From: Ensifer sp. LCM 4579
GTDB lineage: Bacteria > Pseudomonadota > Alphaproteobacteria > Rhizobiales > Rhizobiaceae
DNA length: 64,000 bases
Direction: 5' to 3'
NCBI RefSeq assembly: GCF_001854885.1
Contig: NZ_MDDV01000060.1
Location: 238,805-302,804 of the forward strand
Position 1 is the first letter of the stretch. Each line of letters starts with the position of its first letter. Below the pieces are notes generated by a model. That model was not told where the DNA came from and did no database searches. It was given only the letters and a program-made list of their open reading frames with translations. Below are positions 18,514-30,837 of the stretch, one piece after another. A program made the position numbers and the translations under genes.

Positions 18514-19452
18514 TCATTCAGCCGGCGTCGGCTGCGCCGCTCGGCGCGCCCTGCTTTCGGCCAGCATCGCGCCTGAATAGATGAACAGCGCCGCCCAGAT
18601 CAAAATGAATGCGACGAGCTTCATGGCTCCGAAGGGCTCGTTGAAGACAAAGACCGCGATCAGGAAGATCATCGTCGGCGCGATATATTGCATGATGCCG
18701 ATGGTCGAGAGCCTGAGCAGCTTGGCGCCGTTGGCATAGATCATCAACGGCACGGCCGTAACCAGACCGCAAGCGAGAAGCAAAAGGACATCGGTCATGT
18801 CGGTGTCGCCGAAATGCCCCTCACCCGTTGCCTCGAGCCAGACGATGTAGCCAAGCGCGGGGACGCTCAGGAGAAGCACTTCCAGGAAAAAACCCTGGTT
18901 CGGCCCGATCGGCAGCGTCTTGCGGAAAAAAGCGTAGAAGCCCCACGAGAAGCAAAGGCCGATCGACACCCAGGGAAGGCCGCCGGCATCCAAGGCGAGC
19001 ACGGCGACGGCGAGTACGGCAAGCGCGATCGCCACCATCTGCGCCGGATTCGGCCGCTCCTTGAGCAGCACGGCACCGAGAAAAATGGAGAAGAGCGGAT
19101 TGATATAATAGCCGAGCGCCGTCTCGATCGCCCGACCCGCGCCGATCGCCCAGACATAGATGCCCCAGTTGACCGTGATGAGCGCAGCCGTCAAGGTCGC
19201 CATCTTCAGCATGCGCGGCGAGCTGAGCGCCGCCTTGAGCTCCTGTGTGCGGCCGAGCCAGACAAGCACGAGCCCCGCGAGCGGCACCGACCAGACGATG
19301 CGATGCGCGACGACCTCGGGCGCGGGGATATGCGCCACCGCCTTCATGAAAAACGGCAGAAAACCCCAAAGAAGATACGCCGCCAGGGCGAAGGCGAATC
19401 CTCGTGCGGAATCGGTATTGTCGGCGGGCGGTTTCGCGTTCGGCTCGGCCAT
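18514..19452 (-). CDS. rarD: RarD-type EamA transporter
   Basis: A 312-aa protein with about ten membrane helices in two EamA halves. The N-terminal GFAFALAAYLLWGFLPFFMK and AHRIVWSVP are characteristic of RarD, named for a chloramphenicol-resistance locus. Substrates of this DMT-superfamily exporter are generally unknown. It converges with the LOG gene. Confidence 0.9.
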   Translation of the reverse strand: MAEPNAKPPADNTDSARGFAFALAAYLLWGFLPFFMKAVAHIPAPEVVAHRIVWSVPLAGLVLVWLGRTQELKAALSSPRMLKMATLTAALITVNWGIYVWAIGAGRAIETALGYYINPLFSIFLGAVLLKERPNPAQMVAIALAVLAVAVLALDAGGLPWVSIGLCFSWGFYAFFRKTLPIGPNQGFFLEVLLLSVPALGYIVWLEATGEGHFGDTDMTDVLLLLACGLVTAVPLMIYANGAKLLRLSTIGIMQYIAPTMIFLIAVFVFNEPFGAMKLVAFILIWAALFIYSGAMLAESRARRAAQPTPAE

Positions 19453-19667
19453 GGTCGTGGTCCTGAAAACGGCGCCGGAGCCATGCGAGGTGACGCAATC
19501 ACTCCGGCAAAAATCACGGCTCGTCCCACAGACCGCCGTTCTTCGAGCGTCCTACTCCAACGAATGGTGATGCACCAATTCATTTCCGTGAAGCGAAGAG
19601 TGAATGTTGCTGAACGTTGCGGAAGGAATTGCCGCCAGACCCCGTGGCATTTGAAGTTCGAAGGGTC

Positions 19668-21284
19668 CTACTCCGCCGCCACCAGTCCGACCTGGTCGCG
19701 GTTCTTGAGCAGCTTGTAGACGATGCTGTCCATCAGCGCCTGGAAGGAGGCATCGATGATGTTGTCGGAGACGCCGACCGTCCACCAGCGCGCGCCGGTC
19801 CGGTCCGTCGACTCGATCAGCACCCGGGTGACGGCCTCGGTGCCGCCATTGAGGATGCGCACCTTGTAGTCGGCGAGTTCCAGGTCGGCGATTTCCGACT
19901 GGTACTTGCCGAGATCCTTGCGCAGCGCCAGGTCGAGCGCGTTGACCGGACCATGGCCCTCGGCGACCGACATCATCGTCTCGCCGTCGACGATCACCTT
20001 GGCCACGGCTTCCGAGACGGTCTTCAGATTGCCGTTCGCATCGAAGCGACGCTCGACCATGACGCGGAAGCTCTCGACATGAAAGAAATCGGGCACCGTG
20101 CCGAGGATGCGGTTGGCGAGCAGCGTGAAACTCGCATCCGCCCCCTCATAGGCATAGCCCGTTGCCTCGCGCTCCTTGACGATCGAGATCAATTTGTCGA
20201 GGCGCGGATCGTCCTTGCCGACCGTGATGCCGCGGCGCTTCAGCGCATTGATGAAATTGGCCTTGCCGCCCTGGTCCGAGACCATGACCTTCCGCAGGTT
20301 GCCGACGCTTTCCGGCGCAATGTGCTCGTAGGTGCGCGGGTCCTTCAGAAGAGCCGAGGCATGAATGCCGGCCTTGGTGGCGAAAGCCGAAGCGCCGACA
20401 TAGGGCGCCTGCGGATCCGGCGAGCGGTTGAGGAGCTCGTCGAAGGCATGGGCAAGCTCCGTCAGTTCCTGCAGCCTCTCGGTGTCGATACCGGTCTCAA
20501 AACGCGTCGAATAGGTCTCCTTGAGCCCCAGCGTCGCGATCAGCGTCACGAGGTTGGCGTTGCCGCACCGCTCGCCGATCCCGTTCAGCGTTCCCTGGAT
20601 CTGGCGCACGCCGGCCTCGACGGCGGCAAGCGAATTCGCCACGGCCTGTCCGGTGTCGTTGTGGGCATGGATGCCGAGCCTTGCGCCCGGCACGCCCGCC
20701 GCAATCATCGCGGAGACGATCTCGCGGACTTCAGAAGGCTGGGTGCCGCCATTGGTGTCGCAGAGCACCACCCAGCGCGCGCCCGCCTCGAGCGCAGCTG
20801 TTGCGCAGGCGGTGGCATAGGCGGGGTTTGCCTTGTAGCCATCGAAGAAATGCTCGCAGTCGACCATCGCCTCGCGGCCTGAGGCGACGACTGCCTCCAC
20901 CGAGGCGCGGATGCTCTCGAGATTTTCGTCTTTGGTGCAGCCGAGCGCCACCGAAACGTGGTAATCCCAGCTCTTTGCCACGAGACAGATCGCGTCGCTT
21001 GCGGCGGCGAGCAGCGCGTTGAGGCCGGGATCGTTGGAGGCCGAGACGCCCGCACGCTTGGTCATGCCGAAGGCAACGAAAGAAGCCTGCGCCGTGCGTT
21101 TGCGCTTGAAGAATTCCGTGTCGGTCGGATTGGCACCTGGATAGCCGCCTTCGACATAATCGACGCCGAATTCATCGAGCATGGCCGCGATCGCAATCTT
21201 GTCCTCGACGGAAAAGTCGATGCCGGGCGTCTGCTGCCCGTCTCGAAGCGTCGTGTCGAAGAGATAGATGCGTTCCCTGGTCAT
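19668..21284 (-). CDS. cimA: citramalate synthase
   Basis: A 538-aa acyl transferase of the isopropylmalate synthase group. The N-terminal TIM barrel has [11 protein letters not shown] (about 10–20), the metal-binding HAHNDTG motif and the [11 protein letters not shown] pattern; the C-terminal regulatory domain closes the protein. CimA condenses acetyl-CoA and pyruvate into citramalate, a threonine-independent route to isoleucine. Length and the N-terminal sequence fit CimA better than LeuA, but a 2-isopropylmalate or homocitrate role cannot be wholly excluded. ATG 21284 begins the conserved region. Confidence 0.88.
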   Translation of the reverse strand: MTRERIYLFDTTLRDGQQTPGIDFSVEDKIAIAAMLDEFGVDYVEGGYPGANPTDTEFFKRKRTAQASFVAFGMTKRAGVSASNDPGLNALLAAASDAICLVAKSWDYHVSVALGCTKDENLESIRASVEAVVASGREAMVDCEHFFDGYKANPAYATACATAALEAGARWVVLCDTNGGTQPSEVREIVSAMIAAGVPGARLGIHAHNDTGQAVANSLAAVEAGVRQIQGTLNGIGERCGNANLVTLIATLGLKETYSTRFETGIDTERLQELTELAHAFDELLNRSPDPQAPYVGASAFATKAGIHASALLKDPRTYEHIAPESVGNLRKVMVSDQGGKANFINALKRRGITVGKDDPRLDKLISIVKEREATGYAYEGADASFTLLANRILGTVPDFFHVESFRVMVERRFDANGNLKTVSEAVAKVIVDGETMMSVAEGHGPVNALDLALRKDLGKYQSEIADLELADYKVRILNGGTEAVTRVLIESTDRTGARWWTVGVSDNIIDASFQALMDSIVYKLLKNRDQVGLVAAE

Positions 21285-21331
21285 GGCTTGGTTCCAAAAT
21301 GCGAAGTCGGCAAGGGGCGGTGGTTTCCGTG

Positions 21332-22790
<1,459 letters not shown>

Positions 22791-22794
<4 letters not shown>

Positions 22795-23747
22795 GCCCAG
22801 GCTCCCGCCGGCGGCCATTGCTCCGTCTCGTGGTCCGGGTGCTGAAAGGAGATGATCTGCTCCTGACGCGCATAGTAATCCGGATCTTCGTGAACCGGCT
22901 GGTCGAAGATGGTCTCGACCCAGGGCAGCCGCGCCTGAAAGTTGACCTGGATGCGCGGCGCCAGATCGGAGCGGTCATCGAAGGCGCCGATCGCGATTTC
23001 GAGTCCGCCGGGATGCCGGTAGGTCAGCGGCGTGCCGCATTTCGGGCAGAAGCCGCGATCGATGTTGACGGAAGACTGGAAGTAGCTCGGTTCGTCACGG
23101 GTCCATTCGACGCCGTCCTTCGGCGCGGTCACCAGGGCCGAGAAGAACGAGCCGAACTGCTTCTGGCACATACGGCAATGGCAGATCGACGGGCGTCCAA
23201 GCGCGCCGCGAATGCGGAAGCGAACGGCGCCGCACTGGCACCCTCCTGTTCTGACGGTCTCGCTCATCATCTCTCCTTCCGTGGCCAGGCTTCGGTGGTC
23301 ATGATCCGGGTGCTGATAGGACACGAGATCGGCGAGGAAGGATGCCGCACCCAGGTCGGCCATCGTGTCCTCGCCGGGAAGTTCCGGCACGCGATCGACA
23401 TAAGGCAACTTCGCCTCGATGCCCCATTGGATCGTCGGCGCGATGCCTTCCGGCCTGTCGAAAGCCGCGATCGCCAGCGCCATCCCGTCCGGCGCCTCAT
23501 AGGTGAGCGGCGTCCCGCAATCTCCGCAGAAGCCGCGCCACACGTGGTTCGAGGATTGAAAGCGCTTCCGCTCTCCACGCGTCCAGACAAGTTTTGCACC
23601 GCGAACGGAGACGAGGGGCAGGTAGAAGTTGCCGCTCGCCTTCTGGCACATACGGCAATGGCAGACCGAGGCATCGCCGAGCTTGCCTTCGACGCGAAAG
23701 CGGACCGCACCGCATTGGCATCCGCCGCTATGGATATCGTCAGCCAT
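22791..23747 (-). CDS. two GFA domains in one frame (probable frameshift fusion)
   Basis: A 318-aa reading frame holding two complete GFA domains, each with CQCG, CHCRMC and C-x2-CG zinc motifs. The join at about residues 150–162 (HPDHDHRSLATEGEMMSE) is odd. It contains ATG 23270 preceded by GGAAGGAG, a ribosome binding site now read as protein. In the neighbouring frame the first domain would end TTEAWPRKER-stop at 23267–23269, resembling the HETEQWPP and DTIHWPP ends of the other two domains and giving the same ATGA overlap. So two genes (about 23267–23747 and 22791–23270) were probably fused by a small indel near 23298–23304. Sequencing error is also possible. Confidence 0.8.
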
Positions 23748-23796
23748 GTGGTCCTCCTCTTGCCTCGCGTGCCGTCGGTCCTTGCCGTCGCGCCGG

Positions 23797-25197
<1,401 letters not shown>

Positions 25198-25609
25198 CCC
25201 AATCTCCAAGCCTGCATGCAACCGTTGCAACAGCGCGTCCGGGGCGGCCCGCACGTTTTGTCATCTTGGAATTGTGGAGACGAAAACGGCCAGGCCAGCG
25301 GAGCGCTAGCGAATAATCTTCCGGCAAATAATGCAGATAACCGTCTTCATGGCGCCCCTTATCGCGCGTCGCTCAGCCCCGGTCAAGAGGCGAGCCGCAT
25401 GCAAGCGAAAGTCGTCGTCGCCAATGCCCATGGCCACGGATTTGTCATGATTTGCCTTATCCGAAAGCGCTACGCGGGAAAGCGATTCGTGACGCATGGT
25501 CGGTGCGTCGTATCCTGTTTCCCAAGGAAACGAAAAGTGACTCGGCTTTCCGCACAAAAGCGAAAGCCAAGCGTTACCATGACTCGGGAAATATACAGGA
25601 GAGTGTGAA
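25198..25609. other. 412-base region between cysS and a small gene
   Basis: Divergent spacer. It must hold the cysS promoter and that of the downstream 50-aa gene. No RIME copy, terminator or convincing RNA gene is visible; reading frames across it are short or antisense. Confidence 0.4.
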
Positions 25610-25762
25610 ATGAAAGCCGCGACCACAACAAAACCCCCGGCGGCCGACCTCGTCACGAAATACCGGCCACTCGGCATCAAGGCCGTGCTCGCCGCCGCCC
25701 TGCAGGTCAAGGCCAAGCCGACAACCAGCAAGAGTACAAAGAGCACCAAGCGCCGCGCGTGA
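25610..25762 (+). CDS. small basic 50-aa protein, unknown
   Basis: ATG at 25610 is preceded by CAGGAGAG at good spacing and opens a 50-codon frame ending TGA at 25760–25762. The peptide is strongly basic, starts MKAATTTKPPAADLV, has a short hydrophobic centre (GIKAVLAAALQV) and ends in a Lys/Ser/Thr-rich tail (TSKSTKSTKRRA). The tail recalls small nucleic-acid-binding proteins, but no family is recognised. It has its own good ribosome site and ends 12 bases before the converging YedK-like gene. Confidence 0.55.
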   Translation: MKAATTTKPPAADLVTKYRPLGIKAVLAAALQVKAKPTTSKSTKSTKRRA

Positions 25763-25774
25763 GCGCGTCCCCCT

Positions 25775-26545
25775 TTAGAACAGCGACAGTTGGCCGCTCC
25801 CGTCTCCGCTCGGATCCTCCTTCTCCAATTCAGCCCCGGTGGCGGGCGTGACTTCTTCCTGAAGCTCGGGCCCCATATTCGCGACCTTGTTGACCCGATC
25901 GGAGACGGGGATCACCTCGAAGAGCTCCTCAGACGACGGAACCATGAGATCCGCGACGTCGCGCGGTTCCTGCGTACTGCAATCGAGCCAACGCGTGAAA
26001 GCCTCGGGGCGGATGACGACGGGCATACGATCGTGAACGTGGCTGACCGCCCCGTTGGCGCTGGTCGTCAGGATGGCTGCGGTATCGACCTCCGATCCGT
26101 CTGCGGACGACCAGGTTTCCATAAGCCCGGCAAAGGCGACGATACCGCCCTTCTTCGGCCGGACCCAATAGGCCTGCGAGGCGCCCCGGCTGCCCTTTGG
26201 CGGCCGGTGCCACTCGTAGAAGCCGGAGGCCGGAACCAGGATACGGCGGTGCCGCATCGCAGCCCGGAAGGCCGCTTTGTCCGCCGCCGTTTCGGCGCGG
26301 GCATTGATCAGCAGCGGGAAGCTGCGCGGGTCCTTCACCCAGCCCGGCGTGAACCCCCAGCGTGCAAGGAGCGCCTTGCGCTCCGGCAGATTGCTACCGG
26401 GCGCCGGCCGCTCAGAGGCGATGACGACAAGGATCGGCTGCGTCGGAGCGATATTGAACCGCGCCGGAAAGCCCTCGACTTTCAGCAGGCCAAGCAGTTC
26501 TACCAATTCTTCCGGCGTCGCCGTCAGCGCAAAACGTCCGCACAT
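25775..26545 (-). CDS. SOS response-associated peptidase, YedK/HMCES family
   Basis: A 256-aa SRAP protein. Family members crosslink through Cys2 to abasic sites in single-stranded DNA, protecting them. The start MCGRFALTATPEEL, the RFNIAPTQP motif (asparagine), ASGFYEWH (glutamate) and NGAVSHVHDRMPVVI (histidine) are all present, so it should be active. The C-terminal tail is longer and acidic. No clear LexA box was seen upstream. Confidence 0.93.
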   Translation of the reverse strand: MCGRFALTATPEELVELLGLLKVEGFPARFNIAPTQPILVVIASERPAPGSNLPERKALLARWGFTPGWVKDPRSFPLLINARAETAADKAAFRAAMRHRRILVPASGFYEWHRPPKGSRGASQAYWVRPKKGGIVAFAGLMETWSSADGSEVDTAAILTTSANGAVSHVHDRMPVVIRPEAFTRWLDCSTQEPRDVADLMVPSSEELFEVIPVSDRVNKVANMGPELQEEVTPATGAELEKEDPSGDGSGQLSLF

Positions 26546-26606
26546 GACAGGGATGTGGCACTTCGCCTAAGGTGGGTCAACGATCCCATGCAATTCGATC
26601 CGGATT

Positions 26607-27032
26607 ATGCAACGCCAACCTGAACGCGCTTCCTCCGCCATTCTCGAACGGGACGGACGCTATCTCCTCGTCCGGCGGGCCAATCCGCCCGCGGCCCAGA
26701 TGTATGCTTTCCCGGGCGGTCGCGCCGAGCCCGGCGAAACGCCGGCGGAAACCGCCCTTCGCGAGTTGGCGGAGGAGACCGGCATAAAAGGATGCAATCC
26801 CGTGCTTTTCGAGGTTTACGACCTTCCTCCGAAACGAACCGAGAGCCGTCACTTTCTCCTCTCCGTCTTCACGGTCGAGGCGAACCTCGGCTCCGTAGCG
26901 GTTGCCAGCGACGACGCCGCAGATGTGGGCTGGTTCACGCCGGAAGAAATCTTCGCCTTGCCCGTTCCGGAAAGCGTTCACGACTGCGTGGAGAAGCTGA
27001 TCCGCATCCGGGCGACGACCGGCACGGGATAG
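26607..27032 (+). CDS. Nudix hydrolase
   Basis: A 141-aa pyrophosphohydrolase with a complete Nudix box from G38 to I60 (GGRAEPGETPAETAL, then RELAEETGI), including the two metal-binding glutamates. Unlike the larger Nudix-like protein at 30827, it should be catalytically active. The substrate is unknown; small Nudix proteins of this type often act on nucleotide sugars, NADH or ADP-ribose. The ribosome binding site is weak. Confidence 0.9.
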   Translation: MQRQPERASSAILERDGRYLLVRRANPPAAQMYAFPGGRAEPGETPAETALRELAEETGIKGCNPVLFEVYDLPPKRTESRHFLLSVFTVEANLGSVAVASDDAADVGWFTPEEIFALPVPESVHDCVEKLIRIRATTGTG

Positions 27033-27163
27033 GACGCGGACAGCTTTCGACGGTCGTCCGCCTGTTCCCGCTCTGCATTTTTGCGCCGCCTCGGGTTGAA
27101 AAATGCTCGTATTCTCCTGCTGCACAGGCTTGAATCCGGACCCGTTTCGGCTTTGATGGAGCG

Positions 27164-27592
27164 ATGACCGTTGCATCGCTTCCAATACGGCTGTTCCTGA
27201 CCGGCGTGACGCTTGCCCTTGCGGCAGCCGCTGCCGCACAGGACGCGCCCTCCCCGGAAACAGCCCCGCCTGCCGTCGAGGCGAAACCGCCGCCCTATGA
27301 ACAGCGCCTGATTCGTCTCGCCGAAATACTGGGATCGGTCCATTACCTGCGCAATCTCTGCCTGGCGAAACCCGAAGACACCTGGCGGCAATCGATGCAG
27401 GCGTTGATCGACCAGGAGACGGCCGGCGAACCGAAACGACGCGGGCACATGACCGCCGCCTTCAACCGCGGCTACCGGACATTTGCCTCCGTCTATACCG
27501 CCTGCACGGAATCGGCGACGCTCGCCGAGGCGCGATACCGTGCCGAAGGCGCAACACTTGCTTCAGAAATCGCGGCACGCTTCGGGAATTAA
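27164..27592 (+). CDS. TIGR02301-type exported protein
   Basis: A 142-aa protein with a signal peptide (LFLTGVTLALAAAAAAQ) and a soluble alpha-helical domain with two cysteines (LRNLCLAKPED, YTACTES) that could form a disulfide in the periplasm. The sequence resembles the alphaproteobacterial TIGR02301 family of unknown function, from memory. It ends in a TAA that is part of a CtrA-like box for the following genes. Confidence 0.75.
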   Translation: MTVASLPIRLFLTGVTLALAAAAAAQDAPSPETAPPAVEAKPPPYEQRLIRLAEILGSVHYLRNLCLAKPEDTWRQSMQALIDQETAGEPKRRGHMTAAFNRGYRTFASVYTACTESATLAEARYRAEGATLASEIAARFGN

Positions 27593-27604
27593 CAGGATAT
27601 TAAC
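27589..27604 (+). promoter_or_regulatory. CtrA-like binding site
   Basis: TTAA, seven bases, TTAAC: a perfect match to the alphaproteobacterial CtrA consensus TTAA-N7-TTAAC. A weaker match (TTAA-N7-GTAAG) follows at 27653–27668. Both lie 80–160 bases before the 89-aa gene. Confidence 0.5.
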
Positions 27605-27750
27605 CCCTTTTTCCGCGAGCCCGTGTCGTTTCGGGAAAAGGCTGCTAAGTTGTTAAGACAGTGGTAAGGAGTGACCGGCCTGTCTGCCCGTTCAGTTGCG
27701 GTTCAGCAGAGAGGCGCTAGCTTAAGCCAAGTGTAGCTGATGGAACCCGC

Positions 27751-28020
27751 ATGGAACGAATGATGGAACCAAGCCTGACCGACATTGACGACATGATCGT
27801 CCACGAAAAAATGCAGGCGGCCCTGGAACACCAGAATGAAGCCTGGGCGGACGGTATGGCCGACGGAATCGAGCCGGAAATCATCGCCGACGCGGCCATT
27901 GCGCTGGCAATGCGGGAAACCGTCCGGCTTCACGGCGAAGAGGGTGCCGAGGCCATGCTGAACTCTCTTCGCGAGCGGATGCTCGCCGGAGAATTTTCGC
28001 CACAGCGGACCATACAATAA
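27751..28020 (+). CDS. acidic 89-aa protein, unknown
   Basis: A soluble, acidic, mostly helical protein (MERMMEPSLTDIDDMIVHEK … EMLN-type helices). No known motif is visible. ATG codons at 27751, 27760 and 27763 are possible starts; the first is shown. It follows the CtrA-like boxes and ends 14 bases before an exported protein gene, suggesting a two-gene operon. Confidence 0.6.
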   Translation: MERMMEPSLTDIDDMIVHEKMQAALEHQNEAWADGMADGIEPEIIADAAIALAMRETVRLHGEEGAEAMLNSLRERMLAGEFSPQRTIQ

Positions 28021-28034
28021 TACCAGGACTGCCC

Positions 28035-28775
28035 ATGAGCCGGACTTCAGCCTACCGGGCGACACCGGTGCGCCTCGTTACGCTGCTGCTGGCAGGTGTC
28101 GTCCTGTCACCGACGGCGGTTGCGCCTGCATTCGCGCTTAGCGAGTTGCGACCGGCCCCCGCTCCCATCGCCGACGAGCAGAGCGGTACACCGGCGGAAG
28201 CAGAGGCGCCGGACGAGGTCGTCCCGCTTGAAATTCCAACACCTGACCCGTTGGTGAACGAAGGGGCGGGAGAGGCCATCGAAGAGGCTGCGCCGGAGGT
28301 GGTCGAGCCGGTCGAGGTGCTGACGGATGTTTCGAAACTACCGGCACCCGTCGTCCGCATGCGCGAACTGATCGTCGAAGCCGCTGCGTCCGGAGACATC
28401 GAGAGGCTGCGCCCCCTGCTCGGCAAGGGTCCGACCCAGACGCAAGTCTCCGGCAGCGCCGGCGAGGAGGACCCGATCGCGGTGCTGAAAGGCTTGTCCG
28501 GCGACCAGGACGGCGTCGAAATTCTGGCGATCCTCCTCGACGTGCTTTCGACCGCATTCGTTCTCGCGGACAAGGGCACGCCGGAAGAGGCCTATGTCTG
28601 GCCCTATTTTGCCGAGAAGCCTCTGTCGTCCCTGACGCCACCGGAGAAGGTCGATCTGTTCCGCCTCGTCACAGCCGGTGACTTCGCCGGCATGGAGGAA
28701 CTCGGCAATTACAATTTCTATCGTGTGGGCATTGCACCCGACGGGCAATGGAAGTTCTTCGTCGCCGGCGATTGA
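28035..28775 (+). CDS. exported protein of unknown function
   Basis: A 246-aa protein with an N-terminal signal peptide (LVTLLLAGVVLSPTAVAPAFA), a long Pro/Glu/Ala-rich acidic linker (about 35–105) and a C-terminal globular domain ending YNFYRVGIAPDGQWKFFVAGD. No family was recognised. The linker suggests it spans part of the periplasm. GGAC lies upstream of ATG 28035. It is probably co-transcribed with the 89-aa gene. Confidence 0.7.
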   Translation: MSRTSAYRATPVRLVTLLLAGVVLSPTAVAPAFALSELRPAPAPIADEQSGTPAEAEAPDEVVPLEIPTPDPLVNEGAGEAIEEAAPEVVEPVEVLTDVSKLPAPVVRMRELIVEAAASGDIERLRPLLGKGPTQTQVSGSAGEEDPIAVLKGLSGDQDGVEILAILLDVLSTAFVLADKGTPEEAYVWPYFAEKPLSSLTPPEKVDLFRLVTAGDFAGMEELGNYNFYRVGIAPDGQWKFFVAGD

Positions 28776-28809
28776 CCGGCACGCTTGCTCTTGCCCACCG
28801 GAAATCCTA

Positions 28810-28831
28810 CCTGTTCGAGAAACAGAACAGG
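28810..28831. promoter_or_regulatory. inverted repeat before ygfZ
   Basis: CCTGTTC and GAACAGG are separated by eight bases and end 10 bases before the ygfZ start codon. It could be an operator or a 5' hairpin limiting translation of the operon. Confidence 0.35.
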
Positions 28832-28841
28832 ATTCGAAGCC

Positions 28842-29690
28842 ATGCCGAAGCTTTGCCTTGACGACCGTGCAGTGATCAGCGTTTCCGGCCAGGATGCAGA
28901 AGCGCTGTTGCAGGGCCTGATCACCACCGATATCGGCGCGCTGGCCGAGGGCGAAGCGAGTCCCGGCGCCCTTCTGACCCCGCAGGGCAAGATCTTTTTT
29001 GAGTTTCTGATCTCCCGCGACGGCGACAAATTCCGGCTGGAGACGACCAGCGACCAGGCCGAAGCGCTTCTAAAACGCCTGACCATGTACAAGCTCAGAT
29101 CGGCAGTCGAGCTCTCGCTCACCTCGCCGGCGCCAGTGACGGTCGTCTTTGGCGATGCGCGACCGAGCGGCAGCTATCGCGACCACCGTTTCGAAAAGGC
29201 CGACACGCCGGTATTCCGGCTCTATGCCGAGACGGCCGAAGCCGACGCAACCGTCGCCGATCTCGACGGCTTGAGGATCGCGGCGGGCGTCGCTGTCGCC
29301 GGTCGGGACTATGCCTTGCAGGACGCCTTTCCCCACGATGTGCTGATGGATCTGAATGGCGGCCTGTCCTTCCGCAAGGGTTGCTATGTCGGGCAGGAGG
29401 TCATTTCGCGCATGCAGCACCGCGGCTCGGCCCGGCGGCGCGTGGTGATCGTCGCCGGCGAAATGGCCCTCCCGCCGACGGGCACGATCCTTTCCGTCTC
29501 CGGGCGGGCGATCGGCGCGCTCGGGACGGTGCGCGACAAGGCCGGGCTCGCGATCGTGCGCATCGACAAGGCGGGGGAAGCGATGGCCAAGGGGGAAGCG
29601 ATCCTTGCCGGCGATGTGCCTGTCATGCTGACGCTGCCCGGCTGGACCGGACTTGTCTTTCCGGCGGATGCCGGCGAGGCGAGCGCATGA
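28842..29690 (+). CDS. ygfZ: folate-binding YgfZ/GcvT-like protein
   Basis: A 282-aa protein of the YgfZ family, which binds tetrahydrofolate and supports Fe-S enzyme and tRNA-thiolation activity. The signature KGCYVGQE is at 179–186 and the DVLMDLNGGLSF segment precedes it. ATG 28842 starts the conserved region. It is the first gene of a tightly packed set: its stop overlaps the HD gene start by four bases. Confidence 0.93.
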   Translation: MPKLCLDDRAVISVSGQDAEALLQGLITTDIGALAEGEASPGALLTPQGKIFFEFLISRDGDKFRLETTSDQAEALLKRLTMYKLRSAVELSLTSPAPVTVVFGDARPSGSYRDHRFEKADTPVFRLYAETAEADATVADLDGLRIAAGVAVAGRDYALQDAFPHDVLMDLNGGLSFRKGCYVGQEVISRMQHRGSARRRVVIVAGEMALPPTGTILSVSGRAIGALGTVRDKAGLAIVRIDKAGEAMAKGEAILAGDVPVMLTLPGWTGLVFPADAGEASA

Positions 29691-30301
29691 CGAATGCGCG
29701 AGCCTGGCAACGGATGCTTTCCGGTCGGCGGCTCGATCTGCTCGACCCCTCGCCGCTCGACGTCGAATTGGCCGACATCGCGCACGGTCTCGCCCGCGTT
29801 GCACGCTGGAACGGGCAGACGACCGGCGATCACGCCTTTTCCGTCGCCCAGCACAGTCTGCTCGTCGAGGAGATTTTCCGGCGCACCAATCGCTGCAATG
29901 CCGACGACTGCCTGATGGCGCTGCTCCACGATGCGCCGGAATATGTGATCGGCGATATGATCTCACCTTTCAAGGCCGTGGTCGGTGGCGGCTATAAGGC
30001 GGTCGAAAACCGGCTGGAGAGCGCAGTGCATCTGCGCTTCGGTCTGCCGGCGCATACGCCCAGGGAACTCAAGGACCGGATCAAGAAGGCAGACCGCGTC
30101 GCCGCCTATTTCGAGGCGACGGAAATTGCCGGCTTTTCGCCCGAGGAGGCCCGGAAGTTCTTCGGTCAGCCCCGCGGCATTACGCGCGAGACGCTGCTGA
30201 TCGATCCGCTGCCGGCGATCGAGGCGCAACGCCTTTTCTCCGCCCGTTTCGGTGCGATCGAGGCTGAGCGCGTCAAGACGAAGCACGAGGGCGTGACATG
30301 A
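29687..30301 (+). CDS. HD-domain phosphohydrolase (YfbR-like)
   Basis: A 204-aa protein with HD-superfamily metal residues H56 (VAQHS), H81-D82 (ALLHDAPEYVIGDMISPFK) and a later aspartate (KKADRVAAYFEATE). The layout resembles the YfbR-type 5'-nucleotidases/HD hydrolases. ATG 29687 overlaps the ygfZ stop (ATGA), and its stop overlaps the next start. Substrate is unknown; nucleotides are likely by family. Confidence 0.88.
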   Translation: MTNARAWQRMLSGRRLDLLDPSPLDVELADIAHGLARVARWNGQTTGDHAFSVAQHSLLVEEIFRRTNRCNADDCLMALLHDAPEYVIGDMISPFKAVVGGGYKAVENRLESAVHLRFGLPAHTPRELKDRIKKADRVAAYFEATEIAGFSPEEARKFFGQPRGITRETLLIDPLPAIEAQRLFSARFGAIEAERVKTKHEGVT

Positions 30302-30837
30302 CCGGCATCGTCGTGTCGCCGCTCGCGCGCATAGCGGAAATGGCGGTTCGCCACCGTTGCCGCGAAATGGTCAGCCTGCTTGCCAAGGGGCAGGATTTCC
30401 ATCGCCCTGCGGTGATCGACGGCACGAGGCACATGACGATCGGCGTCAACGACATCAGCTTCGCCGGAACGGGCGATCTGGTGGCGCCGCAGGAAGCGCA
30501 TGTCGAGCAGGTCGTTGAATTTGCGCGGCAATGGGATCGTTCGCGACCGCTCCTCGTCCATTGCTGGATGGGCGTTTCGCGGTCACCGGCCGCAGCGCTG
30601 ATCGCGGCACTTGCCGTAGAGCCCGATCAGGACGACGTAGTGCTGGCGACGCGGCTGCGCGTTGTGTCGCCCTTCGCGACGCCGAACGCCCGGCTGGTGG
30701 AAATCGGGGATCATGCGTTATCACGCAAGGGAAGGCTGATCGCGGCGGTACGAGCCATCGGCCGCGGCGCGGAGGCCGACGGAAACGCGCCCTTCCTCCT
30801 GCCGCTTCGCCCGGAGATGTCCATGCATGCCGGCTGA
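30298..30837 (+). CDS. tyrosine phosphatase superfamily protein
   Basis: A 179-aa protein with a CX5R phosphatase loop, HCWMGVSRS, where C89 and R95 would be catalytic, preceded by a conserved Asp/Asn region. Such small proteins include protein and phosphoinositide or nucleotide phosphatases. It overlaps the HD gene by four bases and the NrtR-like gene by eleven, so the four genes from ygfZ are translationally linked. Confidence 0.88.
   Translation: MTGIVVSPLARIAEMAVRHRCREMVSLLAKGQDFHRPAVIDGTRHMTIGVNDISFAGTGDLVAPQEAHVEQVVEFARQWDRSRPLLVHCWMGVSRSPAAALIAALAVEPDQDDVVLATRLRVVSPFATPNARLVEIGDHALSRKGRLIAAVRAIGRGAEADGNAPFLLPLRPEMSMHAG

Noticed and set aside
26546..26606. LexA box before the YedK-like gene
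   Set aside because: No GTTC-N7-GTTC match found in the spacer, so SOS control is not supported by sequence.
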